Assembly: GCA_029256565.1 (NCBI GenBank)
Contig: JAQSXQ010000136.1
Span: forward strand, 1 to 5,930
DNA: 5,930 bases
Reading direction: 5' to 3'
DNA from: Mycobacterium sp.
GTDB lineage: Bacteria; Actinomycetota; Actinomycetes; Mycobacteriales; Mycobacteriaceae
Below, in pieces: positions 1 to 5,930 of the stretch (positions are counted from its first letter, which is position 1; every line of letters begins with the position of its first letter). Position numbers and translations under genes: made by a program. A model generated the notes under the pieces. It was not told the DNA's origin. It did not search any database and saw nothing but the letters and a program-made list of their open reading frames with translations.

Positions 1-312
1 GCTCACGCCCTCGCGATCCACGGTGCCGTCGGAGATCAGGCGCATGGCGCGCGCCACGGCGTCGCCGCGGACGTTCCACTCCGGCGACCCCGGCGATGCG
101 TCCGGCCGGCAGCGCTTGCACGCGCGGAACCCGGCGCCCTGCGCGGCGGCCGCGGTGGGATAGAACGCAACGTTGCGGGCGAACGGGGGACGCACCGGAC
201 AACTCGGTCGGCAGTAGATCTTCGTGGTGCGCACTGCGGTGACGAACCATCCGTCGAACCTGGCGTCCTTGGATTGGACGGCCCGGTAGCAGCGGTCGAA
301 GTCGTCGTGCAC
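1..312 (-). CDS. alkA: AdaA/AlkA-type alkylation-repair protein, N-terminal part (cut by window edge)
   Basis: The first 104 codons of a minus-strand gene are visible; the rest lies left of the window. Translation begins MHDDFDRCYRAVQSKDARF and matches the N-terminal Ada domain, which in this family repairs methyl phosphotriesters in DNA by moving the methyl group to a zinc-bound cysteine. The zinc ligands are present with E. coli Ada spacing (C38/C42/C69/C72 there): Cys34 and Cys38 in YCRPSC, Cys65 and Cys68 in CKRC. Cys34 is the expected methyl acceptor. From about residue 85 the start of an AraC-type helix-turn-helix follows (AVARAMRLISDGTVDREGVS). The resemblance to M. tuberculosis Rv1317c, as remembered, suggests an Ada-HTH-AlkA glycosylase fusion, but the glycosylase domain is not in view. 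I chose the GTG at 310-312 because MHDDF is the family N-terminus. GGAGGA lies only 1 nt upstream, unusually close for a ribosome binding site. An in-frame TTG 30 nt further upstream is an alternative. Confidence 0.93.
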   Translation of the reverse strand, partial: MHDDFDRCYRAVQSKDARFDGWFVTAVRTTKIYCRPSCPVRPPFARNVAFYPTAAAAQGAGFRACKRCRPDASPGSPEWNVRGDAVARAMRLISDGTVDREGVS

Positions 313-432
313 TCCTCCACGCTTACACGTCGGCTCCGACAAGACTGGCGGAAATCGGACATCAACGTGAGACTGCTCGACCTGCTCGCCTCCGGCAGTC
401 GTTAGCCAAGCTCAATTCCTGCCCGAATGCCC

Positions 433-438
433 TATGCT
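433..438 (+). promoter_or_regulatory. Putative -10 element (TATGCT) for the P450 operon
   Basis: TATGCT fits the mycobacterial SigA -10 pattern TANNNT and lies about 48 nt before the preferred GTG start at 487, predicting a transcript start near 445. No convincing -35 is seen 16-18 nt upstream, which is common in mycobacteria. The site lies downstream of the ATG at 427, so if it is used the transcript could not include that ATG. Confidence 0.4.
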
Positions 439-474
439 CATCCGGGACGCCAGAACGACGGCGCATCGGAATCC

Positions 475-480
475 GGGGGG
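475..480 (+). promoter_or_regulatory. Purine-rich ribosome binding site deciding the P450 start
   Basis: GGGGGG sits 6 nt before the GTG at 487. The alternative ATG at 427 is preceded by pyrimidine-rich sequence with no Shine-Dalgarno-like stretch. This supports the shorter protein. Confidence 0.5.
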
Positions 481-486
481 CTTTCA

Positions 487-1890
487 GTGGTCGACACGCT
501 TGCCGGCCGCGAGGTCGCCGATCTGCCACTGGCGCCAAAGAATCCGCTGCCGTACCTCGAGCGTGTGCGCGCGGTCCGGTCGTTCCACACGGGCCCGGAG
601 AAGCTGCGCGACGCCGGCGGCCCGGTGACCCGGTTCAGCATCGGGCCCCGCTGGCTCACCCCGACGATCGTCCTCGCCACGTCGCCTGCCGCCATTCGTG
701 ACGTGCTCGGCGTCAAGGACGGTTCGGCCGACAAGACCACGCTGGTGTTCGACGAGGTGCGGCGAATACTCGGCGCGAACCTGGCGAATCTGCCGCACCA
801 GGAATGGGTTCCGCGCCGTCGCACGATCCAGCCCGTGTTCACCAAGCAGCGGGTCCGGGAGTTCGGTGGGCACGTGGCCGCCGCCGCAGAGGCTCTGGCG
901 GACGGCTGGGCCGACGGCGCCGACATCGACCTCGACGTCGAGGCACGCACGCTCACGTTGCGAGCGCTCGGCCAATCGGTGCTGGGCATCGACCTGGCCG
1001 AGCGGGCCGATGACGTCGCCGAACCGCTTCGCATCGCCATGCAGTACGCGATGCGCCGGGCCACGTCCCCCGTGCGCGCCCCGCGGTGGCTGCCGACGCC
1101 GGCACGCCGCCGCGCCCGTGCGGCCAGCGCCAAGGTGCACCGGCTCGCCCTCGACATCCTCGACGCATGCCGCTCCGATCCCACCCGGGAGGCGCCGCTC
1201 GTCCAGGCGCTCATCGCGGCGCGCGACCCCGAGACCGGCCGAACGCTGACCGACGAGGAGATCGCCGACGAGCTGATCGTGTTCATGTTCGCCGGATACG
1301 ACACCACCGCAACGACGTTGGCGTACGCGCTCTGGGCATTGGGCCGGCACCCCGAGGTTCAGGACCGCGTGGCCGCCGAGGTCGACGCGATCCCCGCGGG
1401 CCGGTTGACCCCGGACGACATCCCCCGCCTGGACTACACCGTCCAGGTGCTGCGCGAGGCGCTCCGGTTGTGTCCTCCCGCGGCCACGGGCACTCGAAGA
1501 GCCGAACGGGACCTACAGGTGGGCGGCTACCGAGTGAAGGCAGGGACGATGATGGTGGTCGGGCGCATGGCCGTGCAACGCGACCCACAGCTGTGGGACG
1601 ACCCGCTCGCCTTCGATCCCGACCGGTTCAGCCCGGAGCGCTTCAAGGAACTCGACCGCTGGCAATACCTTCCGTTCGGCGGGGGTCCGCGGTCGTGCAT
1701 CGGCGATCACTTCGCGATGCTCGAGGCCAGCGTCGCCCTCGCCACGATCATGCGACGCGTCGAGGTGACGTCCGCCGAACCGACGTTCCCGCTGGCCGTG
1801 CACTTCACGATGGTGGCGGGGGGACCGGTCCCGGCACGCGTGCGCCGACGGAACGCCACACCCGTGTCCGACGGCGAGGCGCCGGCGTGA
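487..1890 (+). CDS. Cytochrome P450 monooxygenase
   Basis: This encodes a soluble heme-thiolate oxygenase of 467 residues, normal for bacterial P450s. Numbered from the GTG start, the hallmarks are: helix-C WxxxR (W107, R111; heme propionate contact); I-helix AGYDTT at 269-274 with the acid-Thr pair for oxygen activation; ExxR as E324-R327; the PERF-like stretch DPDRF; and the heme loop FGGGPRSCIG with ligand Cys404. No membrane anchor is seen, so it should be cytosolic. The heme-loop and I-helix style recall the CYP4/CYP102-like bacterial group rather than short class-I camphor types, but I cannot assign a CYP number. The start could instead be ATG 427 (487 residues); GTG 487 is preferred because of its ribosome binding site, the upstream -10 element, and because the usual P450 N-terminus (LPLAPKNPLPYLERVRAV) begins shortly after it. 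Its stop overlaps the start of the next gene by 4 nt. No ferredoxin or ferredoxin reductase is encoded nearby, so electrons must come from elsewhere. Substrate unknown. Confidence 0.95.
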   Translation: MVDTLAGREVADLPLAPKNPLPYLERVRAVRSFHTGPEKLRDAGGPVTRFSIGPRWLTPTIVLATSPAAIRDVLGVKDGSADKTTLVFDEVRRILGANLANLPHQEWVPRRRTIQPVFTKQRVREFGGHVAAAAEALADGWADGADIDLDVEARTLTLRALGQSVLGIDLAERADDVAEPLRIAMQYAMRRATSPVRAPRWLPTPARRRARAASAKVHRLALDILDACRSDPTREAPLVQALIAARDPETGRTLTDEEIADELIVFMFAGYDTTATTLAYALWALGRHPEVQDRVAAEVDAIPAGRLTPDDIPRLDYTVQVLREALRLCPPAATGTRRAERDLQVGGYRVKAGTMMVVGRMAVQRDPQLWDDPLAFDPDRFSPERFKELDRWQYLPFGGGPRSCIGDHFAMLEASVALATIMRRVEVTSAEPTFPLAVHFTMVAGGPVPARVRRRNATPVSDGEAPA

Positions 1891-4025
1891 CCGCGCTGGA
1901 AGACGAGAAGCACTACGGCGCCCGGCTTCTCGATCCGTCCGACCCCGGGGACCACCGCGTCCTTGAGGAGCTGCGCGCCGACCCGCGCATCGAGTTCGTC
2001 GACCGGCTCGACGAGCAGCGTGAGACGCTGCGGCAGCTGCGGCCGGTCCCGACTGCCGACGTCGTCGACGAACGCCCGCGATTCGCGTACTACCCGTGGC
2101 GGCGCATGGTCGTCGGGGTGCTGGGGCCGCGCGCCTTCCGAATGCTGCGGCTCGACCGCAACCGCAACGTCATCACCGTCGACGAGCAGGAGCGGCTGGG
2201 TGCTCTGACCATCGGCGTGGTCGGGCTGAGCGTCGGACACGTCATCGCCCACACGCTTGCAACCGAAGGTCTGTGTGGACGCCTGCGGCTGGCGGACTTC
2301 GACGAACTCGAACTGTCCAACCTCAACCGCGTCCCGGCGACCGTGCTGGACCTCGGACTGAACAAGGCCGTCGTTGCGGCCCGCCGGATCGCCGAGATCG
2401 ACCCGTATCTCGACGTCGAGGTCTTCACCGGCGGGCTGACCGTCGACTGCCTCGAGGAGTTCTTCGACGGCCTCGACGTCGTCGTCGAGGAGTGCGACTC
2501 ACTGGAGGCGAAGGCGCTCGCCAGGGAAGCCGCGCGCGACCGTGGGCTGCCGGTGGTGATGGTCACCAGCGACCGGGGTCTGGTCGACGTGGAACGGTAC
2601 GACCTCGAACCCGGCCGCCCGATACTGCACGGGCTGCTCGACGGCATGGACTCGGCCGGGCTGGCACAGCTGACGAGCCACGAGCGCATCCGCTACACGG
2701 TGCGGCACGCCGACCCCACGCAGTCGTCGGCACGTCTGACCGCGTCGCTTCTCGAAGTGGGGCGCACGGTGTCGACCTGGCCGCAACTGGTCGGCGAGGT
2801 CACACTCGGCGCGGCAGTCATCGCGGAGGCGGTACGCCGGATCGGGCTGGGTGAGCCGCTCGCGTCCGGGCAGGCCCGCGTCGACGTGGCGGCCGCTCTC
2901 GGCGATCTCCGCGAACCGATGACCGCCGCGGCCCAATCACGCGGTGAGTCAACCGATTACGACGTCGTGGCCGACGAGCCGACCACGATCCCAGGCAAGA
3001 TCGCCGCGGCCGCCAACCGTGCGCCGTCGGGTGGCAACGCGCAACCGTGGCACGTGGAGACGCGCTCCGACTCCGTCGTCATCCGGCTCGTCCCCGAACG
3101 CACGTCGCTGATGGACGTGAACTTCCGCGGCAGTGCGGTCGCGGTGGGGGCGGCGTTGTTCAACGCCAGGGTCGCGGCTGCGGCGGATCAGGTGCTGGGG
3201 CCGGTCGAGGTCGCCCAGGCCGGTGCCGATACGCCGCTGCTGGCCACGCTCCGGCTCGGATCGGGCACCGACCCGCGGCTTGCCGACCTCCACGAACCGA
3301 TGCTGCAGCGGGAGACGAACCGGCATCGCGGCGAGCCCCGCCCGTTGCCCGAATCGACGCTCGACGCGTTGCGCGCCGCCGCGGAGAGCGAAGGCGGGCG
3401 TCTGACGCTGCTCACCGAACCGACCGTTCTCGACGACGTCGCGAAGATCTTCGCCGCGGGCGACCGCATCCGCTACCTCACGCCGGAGCTGCACCGCGAG
3501 ATGTTCGCCGAACTGCGCTGGCCGGGCGATGAGCCGGCGGACACGGGGATCGACGTGCGCAGCCTCGAATTGGACCCGAGCGATCAGGCAGTGCTCGACC
3601 TCCTGCGCCGCCCCGACGTGATGGCCGAGTTGGCGCGGTGGGATGCCGGGTCGGCACTCGGCGAGGACGCGGCGGCGCGCATCCGCTCGACGTCGGCGCT
3701 GGGCATCGTCTCGATGCGGGGGGACCAGCTCACCGACTTCGCCCGTGCCGGGGCAGCGGTCGAGGCGGCGTGGATAGTGGCGGGGCAACTCGGGGTCGCG
3801 GTGCAGCCGCTGTCGCCGGTGTTCCTGCACGCCGTCGACGCCGCCGAACTGGCCGCGATGTCGCCGCCCTACGGTGCCGAGCTGGAGCGGCTGAGAGTGG
3901 AATTCCGTCGCGTCGCCGGGATACCGGCCGACGAGTCGCTGGCGCTCGTCATGCGGATGACCTCGCCCGCGCCACCTCCCAGCGTGCGCAGCCGGCGTCG
4001 GTCGGCGTTCGCCGACGACGTGTAG
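1887..4025 (+). CDS. moeY: ThiF/MoeB-like adenylyltransferase fused to nitroreductase (Rv1355c / MoeY family)
   Basis: This is a 712-residue two-domain protein. Residues about 85-340 form an E1/ThiF/MoeB-like Rossmann domain: nucleotide loop IGVVGLSVG (109-117), DFDELELSNLNR (137-148) with the conserved Asp, Asn and Arg of this superfamily, Lys160, and Asp204 in VVVEECDS. Known members activate a carboxylate as an acyl adenylate. Residues about 350-690 form an FMN-type nitroreductase domain: RAPSGGNAQPW (378-388), FRGSAVAVGAALFNARVA, and ETNRHRGEP, resembling the Acg/Rv3131 group. The protein has only three cysteines (130, 188, 203), no paired CxxC zinc motif, and none in the nitroreductase half. 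Its length matches remembered Rv1355c (about 715 residues). The open frame runs upstream to 1086, but that part lies inside the P450 in another frame. The GTG at 1887, in a GTGA overlap with the P450 stop, is the credible start and implies translational coupling. The name MoeY is historical; a role in molybdenum cofactor synthesis is not supported here. Confidence 0.9.
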   Translation: MTALEDEKHYGARLLDPSDPGDHRVLEELRADPRIEFVDRLDEQRETLRQLRPVPTADVVDERPRFAYYPWRRMVVGVLGPRAFRMLRLDRNRNVITVDEQERLGALTIGVVGLSVGHVIAHTLATEGLCGRLRLADFDELELSNLNRVPATVLDLGLNKAVVAARRIAEIDPYLDVEVFTGGLTVDCLEEFFDGLDVVVEECDSLEAKALAREAARDRGLPVVMVTSDRGLVDVERYDLEPGRPILHGLLDGMDSAGLAQLTSHERIRYTVRHADPTQSSARLTASLLEVGRTVSTWPQLVGEVTLGAAVIAEAVRRIGLGEPLASGQARVDVAAALGDLREPMTAAAQSRGESTDYDVVADEPTTIPGKIAAAANRAPSGGNAQPWHVETRSDSVVIRLVPERTSLMDVNFRGSAVAVGAALFNARVAAAADQVLGPVEVAQAGADTPLLATLRLGSGTDPRLADLHEPMLQRETNRHRGEPRPLPESTLDALRAAAESEGGRLTLLTEPTVLDDVAKIFAAGDRIRYLTPELHREMFAELRWPGDEPADTGIDVRSLELDPSDQAVLDLLRRPDVMAELARWDAGSALGEDAAARIRSTSALGIVSMRGDQLTDFARAGAAVEAAWIVAGQLGVAVQPLSPVFLHAVDAAELAAMSPPYGAELERLRVEFRRVAGIPADESLALVMRMTSPAPPPSVRSRRRSAFADDV

Positions 4026-4046
4026 CAACCAGCATGCGGCGATGGA

Positions 4047-4083
4047 CAATATGACCGTATCGTGAAACGATACGGCCGTATTG
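4047..4083. repeat. Imperfect inverted repeat with nested palindrome: bidirectional terminator or TetR-type operator
   Basis: The arms CAATATGACCGTATCG (4047-4062) and CGATACGGCCGTATTG (4068-4083) are inverted copies matching at 14 of 16 positions around a 5-nt centre TGAAA. The inner 8 bp (CCGTATCG/CGATACGG) are perfect, and one of the two mismatches would be a G-U wobble in RNA. A second perfect 12-bp palindrome, ATACGGCCGTAT (4070-4081), overlaps the right arm, giving three CCGTAT half-sites in alternating orientation. The element starts 22 nt after the fusion gene's stop, between convergent genes. That position favours a hairpin terminator without a U-tract; the sequence design also fits a TetR-family operator. 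The two readings cannot be separated from sequence alone. Confidence 0.7.
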
Positions 4084-4206
4084 GAGTACTGAACCGCAAG
4101 CTGGGAGTTCGAGGGGTGCGCCTGGCATGGACCACCGATCAGCAACGACGCGTGCACCAAGGGTCTCCGGGGGGGCCTGACGGACACGACGGCGAGCCCG
4201 GGTCGC
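4084..4206. other. Convergent intergenic stretch without a recognised gene
   Basis: Nothing further is recognised between the inverted repeat and the TetR stop. A GTG-initiated frame of 61 codons begins inside the hairpin at 4062, has no ribosome binding site and runs into the TetR gene on the other strand, so it is not called. Confidence 0.5.
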
Positions 4207-4845
4207 TCAGTGCGGTGGCGAGTCCCGGAATTGCCCTCGGCGGATGAGTGCCGTGACGGCAGCGTCCCACCGTCGTAGCTGATCGGGTTCGGTGAGCGGC
4301 CCGGCCAGGTGGCGCTCGATGTGAGTCCGCAGGAGCATGGCACCCAACCGGAGAACGAGCGGGTTGAGCGCCGCCCAAACCATGTCCTGTTCCGGCCGCA
4401 GCAAGTCCTGCGCGGCGAACTGTTCCCGCTGCGCAGTGCTGAGCGCCAGCAGGCCGTCGAAGATCTCCGCACCGAAGTCGTCACCTTCGATCAGGGCGCG
4501 GGCGAGGTAGTCGACGACGTGTGCGTTCGACGAGATCATCGAGGTCAGCCGGGCACCTGCCTCGGTGAGTGGATCGCCGGTCGCCGTCGTCAGCGGGGTT
4601 GCGGCGACCGCACCACCGATGACCTTCAGCACGTGATCGTTGACCGACTCGACCAGGGCCGCCTTCGTACCGAAGTGATGTTGCACCGATCCGACCGACA
4701 CGCCTGCGGACTCCGCGACCGTGCGAAGTGACGTCGCCGCAATGCCATTGGTGGCGAAGCACTCCAGCGCCGAGTCTCGAATGCGCTCCACGCTGGACGG
4801 CTCCGCCGTAGCGGGCCGGCGTGGAAATGGCATCGGACGATCCAT
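4207..4845 (-). CDS. TetR/AcrR-family transcriptional regulator
   Basis: A 212-residue protein of normal TetR length, expected to bind DNA as a dimer. The N-terminal DNA-binding domain covers residues about 17-66: RIRDSALECFATNGIAATSL, then the helix-turn-helix TVAESAGVSVGSVQHHF (42-58) and GTKAALVESV, all typical of the family. The C-terminal ligand/dimer domain is mostly helical and does not reveal the effector. ATG 4845 is preferred over the GTG at 4920 and the ATG at 4833. It lacks a ribosome binding site but has a TANNNT element ending 8 nt before it, the pattern of a leaderless mycobacterial transcript. The gene converges on the P450/fusion operon and diverges from the gene at 4935, separated by 89 bp. 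Control of the divergent neighbour and itself is the usual arrangement; control of the P450 operon is possible but only inferred. Confidence 0.92.
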   Translation of the reverse strand: MDRPMPFPRRPATAEPSSVERIRDSALECFATNGIAATSLRTVAESAGVSVGSVQHHFGTKAALVESVNDHVLKVIGGAVAATPLTTATGDPLTEAGARLTSMISSNAHVVDYLARALIEGDDFGAEIFDGLLALSTAQREQFAAQDLLRPEQDMVWAALNPLVLRLGAMLLRTHIERHLAGPLTEPDQLRRWDAAVTALIRRGQFRDSPPH

Positions 4846-4878
4846 CGACGGCCACGCTACAGCGTCACGAGCCGTCGA
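4845..4878. promoter_or_regulatory. Inverted repeats in the TetR promoter region, candidate operator
   Basis: TCGACGGC (4845-4852) and GCCGTCGA (4871-4878) are perfect inverted copies 18 nt apart. Between them lies a shorter dyad, ACGCT-AC-AGCGT (4854-4865), which overlaps the predicted -10 of the TetR gene. TetR-type repressors commonly bind such dyads over their own promoter. The two dyads do not share a centre, and short GC-rich repeats arise by chance in such DNA, so this is tentative. Confidence 0.35.
4854..4859 (-). promoter_or_regulatory. Putative -10 element (TAGCGT) for leaderless TetR transcript
   Basis: Read on the minus strand, TAGCGT fits TANNNT and is preceded by TG. Eight nt separate it from ATG 4845, placing the expected transcript start on the A of that codon. 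No clear -35 is seen. Confidence 0.4.
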
Positions 4879-4934
4879 CGGGTCGAGCCGAGCGCAATTA
4901 GACGGCCCAGGGACCCGCACGCAAGGATGGGGCC

Positions 4935-5699
4935 ATGGGCATGCTCGATAAACCGGTCATCAGCGACTCCGACGTGGAGTGCGTCCTCTACCGCGCGGTC
5001 GGCATCATCAATCCACTGCTCGACCTCCTGGCTCAAGCCGATCCGCTGGGCCTGCGCGAGCGCACCGGCGATCTGAGCGCCGAGGGCGTCGTCGGTCACA
5101 CGCTCGACATCGCGGCGTGGGTGCTCAACGTCGCCGACGTCCCGGGGACCACGTCGTGGGAGGGCATGGACGTCGACGAGCGGATCGACTGGTGGGTGCA
5201 GCGGGTCGGCGCGCTGAACACCGTGGCCGTGGCGTTCCCCGGCTTCTTCGGCGTGATCGCCGACCGCCTCCCGCTACAGGACTTCCTCGGCTTCGCGAGC
5301 CAGGCCATCGTGTTGTGCGCGGTGGCGCGCGAACTCGGGGTCACCGACCGCCGCACGCACGTGCGGCTCCTCGGCGTCGTCATGTGCGACAGGGACTTCG
5401 CGGGCCCGCCGTCAGTCGCCGACGACGTGACGGCCGCCGACGCGGTCACCGTGGAGTGGTCACTGCCGGGCGTTGGCAAGGCGCTGTTGCAGCTCGTCGG
5501 GCTGATGCGTGCCATCGGCGACGAATTGGTCAAGCGCCCCAAGCCCCGTGGCATCTACCACTACCTCGGGATGCTGCCCGCGGCCGGTGCCGTCGCGGAC
5601 TACTTCGGCGAATACGGTGCACTCAAGCGCGCGGCGAAGGAAGCCCGGACGTGGCTCGGGACCAACGCGCAGGTCGAGACGAGGCGTCAGCCTCGCTGA
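4935..5699 (+). CDS. Hypothetical protein, possibly EcsC-like
   Basis: A 254-residue protein I do not recognise with certainty. The start ATG has a good ribosome binding site (AAGGA at 4923-4927, 8-nt spacing). There is no signal peptide. The N-terminal part (about 15-70) is helical and hydrophobic in patches (VLYRAVGIINPLLDLLAQ). A Gly/Ala-rich amphipathic stretch covers 96-134 (VAFPGFFGVIADRLPLQDF, then a helix containing FASQAIVLCAVARELGV), followed by a charged helix and LLGVVMCDRDF (145-155). Near the C-terminus, LPAAGAVADYFGEYGALKRA (214-233) resembles a short glycine-zipper helix. This order (Gly-rich helix, a 'VARELGV' helix, then a late 'P-AAGAV' segment) recalls EcsC-family proteins, which are thought to associate with membranes; I rate this as a weak inference. 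It is divergent from the TetR gene across an 89-bp region, so it is a likely target of that regulator. Its 3' end overlaps the next gene tail to tail by 13 bp. Confidence 0.82.
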   Translation: MGMLDKPVISDSDVECVLYRAVGIINPLLDLLAQADPLGLRERTGDLSAEGVVGHTLDIAAWVLNVADVPGTTSWEGMDVDERIDWWVQRVGALNTVAVAFPGFFGVIADRLPLQDFLGFASQAIVLCAVARELGVTDRRTHVRLLGVVMCDRDFAGPPSVADDVTAADAVTVEWSLPGVGKALLQLVGLMRAIGDELVKRPKPRGIYHYLGMLPAAGAVADYFGEYGALKRAAKEARTWLGTNAQVETRRQPR

Positions 5700-5930
5700 A
5701 TCGGGCACGCCACGTCGACCGAGACCGGGGTCGTCGCAGTCGGATCGGGCGTCGGGGTGTCGGCACCGTGAATCTCGGTCACCACACAGGTGGTCAGCAG
5801 CCCGGTGTCACCACTGGGCACGCCGTTGATCGTCACCGCGAAGCCCTCTTCGCGAAGCTGCTCGATGACTGCCGTCGCGGATTCGCCGTCGATGTCGGGA
5901 TCCGCTGTGGCGGAGGGGGCCAAGCCGATG
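5687..5930 (-). CDS. C-terminal part of a probable small secreted protein (N-terminus beyond the window)
   Basis: Only the last 80 or so codons are visible. The frame is open to the right edge and begins IGLAPSATADPDIDG. Small Ala/Gly/Leu residues followed by ATA-DPD look like the end of a signal peptide with a signal peptidase I site, implying a mature protein of roughly 70 residues outside the membrane. The mature part contains ATAVIEQLREEGFAVTINGV, a helix-strand unit reminiscent of PASTA-like or small mycobacterial exported folds, then a Thr/Pro-rich linker (TPTPDPTATTP). Two cysteines (in TTCVV and VACPI) could form a disulfide. No function can be assigned. A TTG at 5921-5923 is an in-frame possible start, but starting there would remove most of the signal peptide, so the true start is probably outside the window. 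Confidence 0.65.
   Translation of the reverse strand, partial: IGLAPSATADPDIDGESATAVIEQLREEGFAVTINGVPSGDTGLLTTCVVTEIHGADTPTPDPTATTPVSVDVACPIQRG

Larger units (their letters stand above)
313..486. other. Divergent intergenic region between alkA and the P450 operon
   Basis: This 174-bp stretch separates two divergently read genes and should hold both promoters. On the plus strand the TATGCT element and the G-rich ribosome binding site are the only convincing signals. On the minus strand no clear -10/-35 pair was found for the alkA gene, and no sequence resembling the E. coli Ada box was seen. Confidence 0.5.

Noticed and set aside
36..365. 109-codon minus-strand frame
   Set aside because: It is in a different frame from the Ada domain, which explains this region with conserved zinc cysteines.
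438..1350. Two long minus-strand frames opposite the P450
   Set aside because: Both are low-complexity Arg/Ser/Ala-rich shadows of a gene with intact P450 motifs.
1086..1886. Upstream extension of the ThiF-nitroreductase frame, giving 979 residues
   Set aside because: It lies within the P450 in another frame, its translation is Arg/Gly/Pro-rich with no domain, and the GTG at 1887 is well placed.
4100..4130. TTCGA near GGGAG, suggestive of a tRNA T-arm or attachment site
   Set aside because: The flanks do not pair as a T-stem and no acceptor or anticodon arm is found.
4062..4247. Small 61-codon plus-strand frame with GTG start in the hairpin
   Set aside because: No ribosome binding site, no recognisable domain, and its end overlaps the TetR gene on the other strand.
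2949..4484. 511-codon open frame on the minus strand
   Set aside because: It is antisense to the nitroreductase domain and crosses into the TetR gene. Its translation is Arg/His-rich without motifs, a typical high-GC shadow.
1..5930. CRISPR array, insertion sequence or prophage elements
   Set aside because: No direct-repeat array, transposase, terminal inverted repeats or phage genes were seen.

Overview
The window looks like chromosome from a Mycobacterium/Mycolicibacterium-type actinobacterium. The DNA is GC-rich, GTG starts are common, and two proteins closely resemble M. tuberculosis proteins as I remember them: the AdaA/AlkA N-terminus (Rv1317c-like) and a ThiF-nitroreductase fusion of the Rv1355c ('MoeY') type. 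No database search was possible, so all family names come from motifs and memory.

Layout, left to right. (1) 1-312, minus strand: the first 104 codons of an Ada/AlkA-type alkylation-repair protein with an intact four-cysteine zinc site, cut by the window edge. (2) 313-486: a divergent intergenic stretch with a likely -10 element for the next gene. (3) 487-1890, plus: a cytochrome P450 with all hallmark motifs. (4) 1887-4025, plus: a 712-residue fusion of an E1/ThiF/MoeB-like adenylyltransferase domain and an Acg-like nitroreductase domain. Its GTG start overlaps the P450 stop by 4 nt, so the two form a tight, probably translationally coupled operon. (5) 4026-4206: a convergent gap holding a striking 16-bp-arm inverted repeat with a second palindrome nested in it. 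(6) 4207-4845, minus: a TetR-family regulator, apparently leaderless. (7) 4846-4934: a short divergent promoter region with inverted repeats. (8) 4935-5699, plus: an unrecognised 254-residue protein with EcsC-like features. (9) 5687-5930, minus: the C-terminal part of a probable small secreted protein, overlapping gene 8 tail to tail by 13 bp and running off the right edge.

The most interesting unit is the P450 plus ThiF-nitroreductase pair. It joins three chemistries (heme oxidation, ATP-dependent adenylation, flavin reduction) in two overlapping genes. No ferredoxin, sulfur-carrier (ubiquitin-like) protein, short precursor peptide or other pathway gene is visible beside it. The substrate is unknown; 'molybdopterin biosynthesis' is a historical label that the sequence does not support well. 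The nearby TetR gene is a plausible regulator of the neighbourhood, but this is inferred only from position.
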